DNA from: Neocallimastix lanati (nom. inval.)
Lineage: Eukaryota; Neocallimastigomycota; Neocallimastigomycetes; Neocallimastigales; Neocallimastigaceae
Direction: 5' to 3'
DNA: 45,000 nt
NCBI GenBank assembly: GCA_016946835.1
Contig: JACVTC010000012.1
Coordinates: 903,501 to 948,500 of the forward strand
Below the pieces are notes generated by a model that made no database searches, had not been told where the DNA came from, and worked only from the letters and a program-made list of their open reading frames with translations. Below are positions 37,787 to 45,000 of the stretch, piece by piece. Numbering within the stretch: the stretch's first letter is position 1; the number at the start of each line of letters is the position of its first letter. A program made the translations under genes and the position numbers.

Positions 37787-40700
37787 TCAAGCTTCTCTGT
37801 AAGCGGAGTTAAACTTTACTAAATTTTTAAAATGAACATTCCTATCGAGTTGTTTCCCAGTTTTCTGATCGATTAAGGTTGCCGTGTTGAATTGAATTTT
37901 TAAAATTTTAAATGGTCCATTGTAATATGGTTCTAGCTTAGTGCGGCTAAAGTTTCTAACAAGAACAAGATCACCAGCTTTTAATTCTTTTCCTTTTTTC
38001 ATACTTATTTGTTCTTCTCGTCTTGTTGCCCAATACTTGTTAGCATTCTTCACATTTTCGCATGCTTCTCTAGTCCATTGATAATGACGAACAAATTTTT
38101 CCATTAAAATTTCATCATACGATTTACCTGCATTTTCAATTGTTCTTATGGCTATATCATAAGGCTGTTGGTCTTCTCTTCCATATACTAATTCAAAACT
38201 AGAATGTCCGGTAGCTGTGTTTTTGGTAGTTCGAAGTGCCCATAAAGCAGAAGGTAAAACTTCATCCCAATCTTGATTTTTCCTTCCTAATAAACGAAGT
38301 AATTTTCCAATTTCTTTATTTCGGTTTTCAGTGAGACCATTGGATTCAGGGTGATAGGTAGCTATGAATTTTACATAAACATCATAAAGATCAAGAAAGA
38401 TTTTAGTCATATCAGAAGTGAATTGGACTCCATTATCTGTAGTAATAACTTGAGGCACACCATGTCTTGCAAAAACGTTTATTAAAAATTTAATTATATC
38501 AGAGGAAGTTATGTTTTCAGTGGGTTCGGCTTCAACCCATTTGGTAAAGTAATCAACAGTTACTATAATATATTGATTATTATTTCTTGTTTTTGGTAAC
38601 GGTCCTATAATATCTAATCCTAAATGCACAAAGGGACCCTCCACTTTAGTTGGATGGTTTTCGGTTGGTTCTGGATATGGTTGAGGACGATTTAACTGGC
38701 ATTTTTCACAATTACTAACAATTCTTTTGATATCTTTAATCATATGATTCCAATAAAAGTTTTTCTTAAGTCTTTGATATGTTTTGTAATATCCTTCGTG
38801 GCCAATATTATGAGCTTCTAAAATTAATTTAAACCTTTCATTTTCGTCCGTTATTAATTTTCTATAATTTCCATTGTCGATAAAATAATCTTCACCATCA
38901 ATAACAGTAAACTTTTCATTAATAAATTCCTTTATAACTTTAGATAATAATTCTTCATTATTTCCATTAGTAATTTTTGTTAATAATATCTTTCTCTCTT
39001 CCTTACTTTTCATTCTTGAAAGAGCATCAGCTAACACATTCTTTTTGCCTGATTCATATTTTATATTAATTCCGAGCATACTAGCGGTTAGACACCATCT
39101 TGTTTGCCTTGCATTCAAAGGTTCTTTATTCTTAAATAAACCAACTAATGGTTTATGATCTGTGTAAATAGTTGTAGGTAATGGATTTCCTTCAATATAA
39201 GATTTAAATTTAGTCATACAGTAAAACAAAGCGGTTCCTTCTAAATCGGTAATACCATAATTCTTTTCAGCTTTCTTTAAACTTCTACTTATAAAGTGTA
39301 TTGGATGCTCCTTACCGGTTTCTTCTTCTTTTTGTAAAAGAACTCCACCAATTCCATTATACGAAGCATCAGTTCTAATGATAAAAGGTTTGTCAAATGA
39401 CGGAAATTTTAGAATAGGTGCATTGATTAATTTTTCTTTTAGGAGTTCAAAGCTTTCTTGTTGTTCTTTATTCCATTCATATTTGGTATTCTTTTTCAAT
39501 AATTTACATAAAGGTGAGGTAATTTGAGCATATTTAGGAATAAAATCACGATAATATCCCACTGCTCCTAAAAATGATCTTAATTCATGAAGTGATGAAG
39601 GGGCTTCCCACTTCTTAATAGCTGTTATCTTACTTTCCATGGGACTTAATCCTTTAGTAGTAAGTTTGTGACCTAATACATCAACTTCAGTTTGAAGAAA
39701 ATGGCACTTTTCAATATTAATTTTTAACTTGTTTTCTTTAAATACTTCTAATACTTGTTTAATATGAATTAAATGTTCTTCGATACTTTTTGAATAGATC
39801 AAAACATCATCAATAAATACATAAACAAATTCACCAATAAAAGGGAATAAAATTTTATTCATTTCTCTTTGGAAGGTTGAGGGAGCTCCAGTAAGTCCAA
39901 AAGGCATAACCTTAAATTGATAATTTCCAAACTTAGTAGTGAAAGTGGTTACTTCAACGCTTTCTTCATCCATTAAGATTTGGTGAAAACCAGAAAATAA
40001 ATCAAGAGTTGTAAATATTTTAGCTCCTCCGAGACTATCAAAAATTTCATCTATATATGGAACTGAATAAGAATCTTTTTCTGTCATATCATTGACTTTT
40101 CGGTAGTCAATGCACAAGCGCCACTTTCCATTGTGTTTTAGAATGAGTACTACTGGAGATGACCATTCTGAACAGGATGGTTCTATCAATCCTTTCTTAA
40201 TAAGCTTTGTAAGTTCTTCTTTTAAGATATCTGATTTTAATTTAGTTAACCTATAACTTCTTAATTTTACTGGCTTTGCATTTGCTTTCAAACGGATCTT
40301 ATGTGGTGAAAGTTTAGAAGGAGTTAGTTCTTCTGTTGAAGTGGCAACTATGTCAATCATTTCTTTGAGAATTTTAATAATTTGTTCTTTATAATCTTTA
40401 TTTAAGGTACTTAAAAATTCATCACTCTCAATAAATTCCATTGGAGTTAATTCCTTTATAATTTCCTTTTCATTATTCGTTTCTTTAACTTTTCTAATAG
40501 TGCAAATTATACTTTCTTCATCATAATATTGATTATTTATTTTAGCTATTTCTTCGTATTCACTTTCTGACAAAAGTTTACATAAACTGTTTAAGGTCGG
40601 ATGAATAAATAAACAATGATCGATTTGAGTTTTAAAGTTTATTAACATATCATAAAATGAGTCTTCTTTCTCAATAATTCTAAAGTCCGCATTAAATTCA

Positions 40701-41791
40701 TAATTATTAATTTTTACTGGTAATTGAACAATAATTCCTTCCGAGTATTCTTCATCTTGTGTTGCTAGTTGGATTCTTCCACGACTTTTTCCAACTGTTT
40801 CATATTCACCAGGTAATTTATCAAAATACTGCTTAGTAACGATGCTTAGGTTACTACAAGAATCAATTAAAAGTTTTCCTAGTACTCCGTCAACACTTGC
40901 ATCAACCATTGCTAAGTCTTCTTCGGCTACCTCATTACTTTTACTTATGTAGCTATGATCATAGTTATTCACTAATAAAGTTCGTGCTATTACATTGTCT
41001 ACAGTTCCAATTATTTTAGATTTTTCTAACTTTAAACCTTGAGTTAATTGTGAACGAATTTTCGGACATGCATTCAAGAGTTGACCTATCGTAATACTGG
41101 ATTTAAGATTATTTAAATCATCCATAATATTGTAAGGTTCTTTATTATTCATCATTTTGATATTCCTTTTTACTAACTGAGTATTTTCATTATTAGTTTC
41201 TTTAGTTTTTGTTGAAATTAATTTTTCCAAAGTATTAGTTTTATTTTGTTGATTATCTTTATTCATTTCTATATCTTCTATTTCCTTATCGATTACAAGT
41301 ATATCTTCAGATTCAACTTTTTTCTTTCCTTTTGATGAATAATTGTTGTTTTCTTCTTTACTTTCTCTTACTCTTGTTATATTTCTTAATTCCTTTTCTT
41401 TTTGTTTTTCTTTGTTAATATTTGGTTGAGTTAAAATTGAAGGAAGTATTTGATTTTTATAAACTTTATTTGGTTTATTATGTAGCTCATTTTCTTTCTT
41501 CTTTCTTAAAGCAGGAGTTGCGAAAGGACGTGGATTATCTTTTAAACTTTTATGTACTTTCTTGGAATTATTTTCTTCCTTTTCGCTGTTATTATCATTC
41601 ATTTTTCTTTTTATAGCATTTATAATGATATCATCCTCACTTTCAGTTGTGTCACTAAAATCAGATTCTTCAGATTCTTTATTAAAGGAATTATTATCAA
41701 TTGGGGTATTCTTGGTAAAAGTATTATTTTGTAAATTATTTAATGAAGCTATTGTTTTGTCATTGGGAGTGCTTCTGCTCCCATTTAGAAG
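37787..41791 (-). CDS. pol: Element C2 Pol
   Basis: The -1 frame is open from the slippery site (41791) to the stop at 37787. First ATG at 41600-41602. Same domain order and residue numbers as C: protease LLIDSCSN (D247, C249), RT FIDDVLIYS (596-604), RNase H D745/E788/D814/D859 with the normal ADALSR motif, integrase HHCC 931/935/965/968 and D997, D1056, E1092. No chromodomain. Every site where C deviates in RT/RNase H (519, 602, 645, 824, 849, 858) is the family-consensus residue here, as judged from element B. Confidence 0.95.
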   Translation of the reverse strand, partial: LLNGSRSTPNDKTIASLNNLQNNTFTKNTPIDNNSFNKESEESDFSDTTESEDDIIINAIKRKMNDNNSEKEENNSKKVHKSLKDNPRPFATPALRKKKENELHNKPNKVYKNQILPSILTQPNINKEKQKEKELRNITRVRESKEENNNYSSKGKKKVESEDILVIDKEIEDIEMNKDNQQNKTNTLEKLISTKTKETNNENTQLVKRNIKMMNNKEPYNIMDDLNNLKSSITIGQLLNACPKIRSQLTQGLKLEKSKIIGTVDNVIARTLLVNNYDHSYISKSNEVAEEDLAMVDASVDGVLGKLLIDSCSNLSIVTKQYFDKLPGEYETVGKSRGRIQLATQDEEYSEGIIVQLPVKINNYEFNADFRIIEKEDSFYDMLINFKTQIDHCLFIHPTLNSLCKLLSESEYEEIAKINNQYYDEESIICTIRKVKETNNEKEIIKELTPMEFIESDEFLSTLNKDYKEQIIKILKEMIDIVATSTEELTPSKLSPHKIRLKANAKPVKLRSYRLTKLKSDILKEELTKLIKKGLIEPSCSEWSSPVVLILKHNGKWRLCIDYRKVNDMTEKDSYSVPYIDEIFDSLGGAKIFTTLDLFSGFHQILMDEESVEVTTFTTKFGNYQFKVMPFGLTGAPSTFQREMNKILFPFIGEFVYVFIDDVLIYSKSIEEHLIHIKQVLEVFKENKLKINIEKCHFLQTEVDVLGHKLTTKGLSPMESKITAIKKWEAPSSLHELRSFLGAVGYYRDFIPKYAQITSPLCKLLKKNTKYEWNKEQQESFELLKEKLINAPILKFPSFDKPFIIRTDASYNGIGGVLLQKEEETGKEHPIHFISRSLKKAEKNYGITDLEGTALFYCMTKFKSYIEGNPLPTTIYTDHKPLVGLFKNKEPLNARQTRWCLTASMLGINIKYESGKKNVLADALSRMKSKEERKILLTKITNGNNEELLSKVIKEFINEKFTVIDGEDYFIDNGNYRKLITDENERFKLILEAHNIGHEGYYKTYQRLKKNFYWNHMIKDIKRIVSNCEKCQLNRPQPYPEPTENHPTKVEGPFVHLGLDIIGPLPKTRNNNQYIIVTVDYFTKWVEAEPTENITSSDIIKFLINVFARHGVPQVITTDNGVQFTSDMTKIFLDLYDVYVKFIATYHPESNGLTENRNKEIGKLLRLLGRKNQDWDEVLPSALWALRTTKNTATGHSSFELVYGREDQQPYDIAIRTIENAGKSYDEILMEKFVRHYQWTREACENVKNANKYWATRREEQISMKKGKELKAGDLVLVRNFSRTKLEPYYNGPFKILKIQFNTATLIDQKTGKQLDRNVHFKNLVKFNSAYREA

Positions 41792-41797
41792 TTTAAA
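41764..41797 (-). promoter_or_regulatory. Element C2 gag/pol -1 frameshift signal
   Basis: T TTA AAC at 41791-41797, 7-nt spacer, TGGGAG/CTCCCA stem at 41764-41783. Identical to element C. Confidence 0.92.
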
Positions 41798-42690
41798 GAC
41801 TTTTTGGAATATATTTCTTTTTTATTTTTTTCCATAATCTTATTTAATTGAGGGCAATAGTATGAGTAATGACCTTCTTCCTTACAGAAGAAACAAGTTT
41901 TAACAGATAAATTTCTCATTTTCTGGGTTGATTCTTCTATAATATCTTGAGGTTTCAGTTTATTATTTGTTTGACTTGTTTGGAAAGTTTCGTTTCTTCT
42001 TTTAGGATAAAGTCTTGAAGTAGTACTGTTTTGATTATTTTGATTATGCTGGGAATTATTAACATTATAGGTATTAATATTATTGTTCCTTACAGAAAGT
42101 CTATCTACTTTCTCGGCAATTTTGAAAGCTTTCTCCATACTTATATCATCTTTAAGGGATAATTTCTTCCAGGCTTCATAATTATTTTGAATAGAATCAA
42201 TATAATCTAGTACACCAATGCGCTTTCTTCTCTTTTTATCAAGTTTAGTGTACAAAGTTCTATATCTTACATTAAAGTCTTTAATCTTTTCGTTTCTTTT
42301 AATTCGCATTGCACGAAGTTCTTTAAGAAGTAAATTTTGGTCTTCTTTAATACCGTAAAAATTTTCAAGACTTGAAATAATTTTTTCAAGAGAAGGAAAT
42401 TTATCATCATCAACATTTTCTTCTTCATCATCTTCTTCTTCATCTGATGAATCATCACTTTCATCATCACTATCTTCTCCCAAATCTTCAATAACGCGTT
42501 GTACTTCACCAGAGCTGGTAAGTAAACAAGCATTAAATATTGTTTCCGGATCTGTGATACCTTGTATCTTGATCCAAAGTTTTAATTCAGTAGCCCAGGA
42601 CTTTATATCTAAATTGTCCTTGCTAAGCTTCACTATGTCTCGTAATTCTTTCTTTAATTCTTTAAAACTTAAAGTACTTTTAGTAGACAT
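41785..42690 (-). CDS. gag: Element C2 Gag (301 aa, CCHC knuckle)
   Basis: ATG at 42688-42690 (MSTKSTLSFKELKKEL), aligned with C and element 1. An in-frame ATG 72 nt upstream is less likely. The acidic linker (DSDDESDDSSDEEEDDEEEN) is two residues shorter than in C. CFFCKEEGHYSYYC knuckle near the end. Otherwise nearly identical to C Gag, with a few conservative changes (e.g. MEKAF for IDKAF, KVDR for KLDR). Confidence 0.93.
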   Translation of the reverse strand: MSTKSTLSFKELKKELRDIVKLSKDNLDIKSWATELKLWIKIQGITDPETIFNACLLTSSGEVQRVIEDLGEDSDDESDDSSDEEEDDEEENVDDDKFPSLEKIISSLENFYGIKEDQNLLLKELRAMRIKRNEKIKDFNVRYRTLYTKLDKKRRKRIGVLDYIDSIQNNYEAWKKLSLKDDISMEKAFKIAEKVDRLSVRNNNINTYNVNNSQHNQNNQNSTTSRLYPKRRNETFQTSQTNNKLKPQDIIEESTQKMRNLSVKTCFFCKEEGHYSYYCPQLNKIMEKNKKEIYSKKSLNF

Positions 42691-44148
42691 TTCGTTTTTA
42701 GTTAATAATTTTTTATTGTAAATTAACGAGGTTATTAAATACGAATAAATTTGAAAGTCCAACTTTAAAAATATAATTTAACAAGTAATTTAATATCGAA
42801 TCAAATTTTAAAACAATATATCTTAGTAATTTTTGAAAATAATAATTTTATTTGCTTTCTTTAGTAAGTATAAGCTCGAAATCCTTATCGACAACTTAGT
42901 AGAAATTATAAAGCACGAGGTTCTTTTCGACTACTTTTTTTAGAATAATTTTAAGTTCGAAATCTTTATCGACAATTTAATAGAATAATTTTAAGTTCGA
43001 AATCTTTATCGACAATTCAATGAAATAATTTTAAGTTCGAAATCTTTATCGACAACTTAATAGAATAATTTTAAGTTCGAAATCTTTATCGACAACTTAA
43101 TAGAATATTTTTCAAGCTCGAAATCTTTATTGACCACTTGAATTTTGTAATTTAGTATATTTGTAGTAATAAATTTAGAAGCAAAGTTTTATTTATTATT
43201 TTCACCTTTCAAAAATTTTTCTTTTTAAACGATAAATATTGTATTGTTATAGCTAATAAAATTATTAATTAATTATAATTATTAAATACAAAAAAAATAA
43301 TCTTTATTGTCGTACAATCTGATAGTACACACTGTCTGACGTGCAGCTTACCTAATGGTGTCATGCCACGCGTGTGCCACGATTACTATATTCAATATAA
43401 AATATAGCAGTTCAGAGCCCACTAGCCCAATTACTATGTAGGATAAACTTAATCCGATAATCTATGTACGGAATAAAAAAAATTTTAAAAGTATTCAATA
43501 ATATTTTTATTAACTAATAAAAATTAACTAAAAACACAATATTTTCAAAGTAAATTAAGATTCTATTACAGGAATTATATAACAAATAAAGTACCAGTAA
43601 TAAAAAAAAATAAAAAAAATTTAAATGGCGAAGTTAGCCAAAGTCTGATACTTTATATAATAAAGTGCCTTATAACTAGCACAAAGAAAAGTAAAAAAAA
43701 ATTATATAAAAAAAACAATCTTACGCCTTCGGTGACGTAAGCTCCTTATTCGCCAGTGCTTGGAAAGTACCCGCACCTTCGTGTGTTGAAACGTTGAAGG
43801 TTGAACTATTATTACCGGGTCGGTAACCAAATACCTTCGTCTACTTTCCAATTAATCTCCAAATTAACTACTATTCAATAACCTACTATGAATAGAGTTA
43901 ATTTGTTGCTATCTGAGAATACACTGTGTATGAGCTCTATCCGCTCCTTGTTATAATTTTACAAAATTTGTTTTTTTAGAATCTTAATTTTACTTATTTA
44001 AAAAAAAAATTTTTTTTTTTTTATATATATATATCAAACAAGCGCCATAGGTTAATCAAAGGATTAACGACTTACTTGTTTATCAATATAAAATAAAAAA
44101 AAAATTAAAAAAAAAAATCTATGTTATTTACTATTATTTCTATTTAAT
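42691..44148 (-). other. Element C2 long 5' leader
   Basis: 1.46 kb, no gene. Same order of parts as C: nested hairpin 44036-44081, GC-richer blocks about 43720-43950 and 43310-43465, hairpin array 42871-43142. Confidence 0.75.
42871..43142 (-). repeat. Element C2 leader hairpin array (7 units)
   Basis: Units at about 42871, 42908, 42951, 42991, 43031, 43071 and 43111. Same core and stems as C. Units 3 and 4 end CAATTTAA and CAATTCAA, which weakens their stems (TTAAG with TTTAA or TTCAA). Confidence 0.88.
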
Positions 44149-44166
44149 TCCCCGATATCTCCACCA
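44149..44166 (-). other. Element C2 primer binding site
   Basis: The shared 18-nt PBS, 6 nt inside the 5' LTR. Confidence 0.92.
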
Positions 44167-44172
44167 TATAAA

Positions 44173-44496
44173 TGTTAAGGTTTTAGAGAATTAAATAAAA
44201 TAAAGTAAGGAAACACAAATTTTATTTATTTATTTATTATTTTTATTTATAAATTTATTTGATTTTATTTTATTTTATTTTATTTTATTTGATGATATTT
44301 AAAAATTAGTAGCAAAATTTACAACTATTTATACTTTTTTTTTCAAGGCATAAAAGTTGTTCTTGCCACTAAATTACATTTTATTATTATTTTTCTTTTT
44401 ATATATAAAAACTATTAAATTTAAATTGATTTTTATAATCAATTATATAAAATTTAATTATAACAATATAAATAAAATACATTTATAATATTAATA

Positions 44497-44547
<51 letters not shown>

Positions 44548-45000
44548 CTATCTAAAATATTACTAATAAGAATTTATTTAATTGGCTAAAATTTTTATTA
44601 CAATCTGTTAAAATATTCAAATAAAAATAAAAATACTATTCTAATATAAAGGTTTTTAATAAAATAAAATATTTTTCAATATAAAATAAAACATTTCGAT
44701 ATAAAATTTTATAATAAAAGTTAAAATATAATATATAAATTTTTAATTATCAATATATAAAAATATTATTAATACAAATTTTCATTATTAATATAAAAAT
44801 AAAAAAATAAGATTTATTATTAATATTGTTAATATAAGTTTTAAATATATAAAAATATTACTATTAATATAAGATTTAATATAAAAATTATAAAGTTTAA
44901 TATAATTTTTGATCTAATTTTTAATCTTTGAATTTAAAAATTTATTAAAGTACAAAAATAATAATGTACACATAATGTATTAGAAATAAATCGTAGATTT
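44173..45000 (-). repeat. Element C2 5' LTR (truncated by window end)
   Basis: Matches 36905 onward to the last base of the window. By comparison with the 3' LTR about 34 bp are missing. Confidence 0.94.

Larger units (their letters stand above)
36905..45000 (-). mobile_element. Element C2: Ty3/Gypsy retrotransposon (5' LTR runs off the window)
   Basis: 3' LTR 36905-37768 (864 bp) and 5' LTR 44173 to the window edge (828 bp visible, about 34 bp missing). The visible parts look identical. All internal parts are present and intact and closely match element C. It keeps the residues that C has lost, so it is the better candidate for an autonomous copy. The left flank is GGAAA; the right flank is outside the window. 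Confidence 0.95.

Noticed and set aside
41422-41837. Plus-strand frames of 60-91 codons opposite Gag/Pol, also present in element C
   Set aside because: They are antisense shadows of the conserved Pol N-terminus; they appear in both copies only because the copies are near-identical.

Overview
Organism and content. This is a very A+T-rich nuclear eukaryotic window, full of long T runs, trinucleotide microsatellites and Asn/Lys/Asp-rich reading frames. I see no host protein-coding gene. Everything I can name is either an initiator-methionine tRNA gene (two intact copies, one decayed) or an LTR retrotransposon. Base composition, poly-N/poly-S/poly-D protein tracts and homopolymers best fit an anaerobic gut fungus (Neocallimastigomycota). 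A dictyostelid cannot be excluded from sequence alone.

Layout, left to right. (1) 1-3103: 5' part of element 1, minus strand: a Gag cut by the window edge, a 1.66 kb leader, a tRNA-type primer binding site (PBS) and a probable 5' LTR. (2) 3104-10019: complete chromovirus-type element A, inside that LTR. (3) 10025-10070: probable remaining end of the element 1 LTR. (4) 10075-18962: complete Ty3/Gypsy element B, 15 bp upstream of tRNA-iMet copy 1 (18978-19049). (5) 19050-19528: duplicated tRNA 3' flank with a (TTA)n tract. (6) 19534-20461: solo LTR F. (7) 20468-29152: complete element C, with solo LTR E1 nested in its 5' LTR. (8) 29157-29681: solo LTR D1. (9) 29686-31984: probable LTR K, interrupted by two back-to-back LTRs (E2, J). 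(10) tRNA-iMet copy 2 (32001-32072) and its 3' flank. (11) 33195-33929: solo LTR I. (12) Decayed tRNA copy 3 (34678-34748) and its flank, solo LTR D2, small LTR-like pieces. (13) 36905-45000: element C2, intact except for the last few dozen bases of its 5' LTR.

Two retrotransposon lineages are interleaved. Elements 1, B, C and C2 share an identical 18-nt PBS and leaders of 1.4-1.7 kb. B, C and C2 also share a Gag with a CCHC knuckle, a U UUA AAC -1 frameshift site with a hairpin 7-8 nt downstream, and an aspartic protease with Asp-Thr/Ser-Cys in place of Asp-Thr/Ser-Gly. Element A has a 34-nt post-LTR leader, a Gag without zinc knuckle, an A AAA AAC frameshift site with an 8-bp hairpin, a C-terminal chromodomain-like segment, and a 12-nt self-complementarity between LTR and LTR/internal junction that implies Tf1-type self-priming. 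Solo LTRs E, I and J carry the same start-site motif.

Most notable. (a) Elements B and K lie in the same A-tract, 10 bp upstream of two paralogous iMet genes, so the locus looks like a tRNA-array integration hotspot. (b) The leaders of B, C and C2 carry tandem hairpin arrays whose loops are conserved while their stems change by paired, compensatory substitutions. This suggests a selected RNA structure that I do not recognise.
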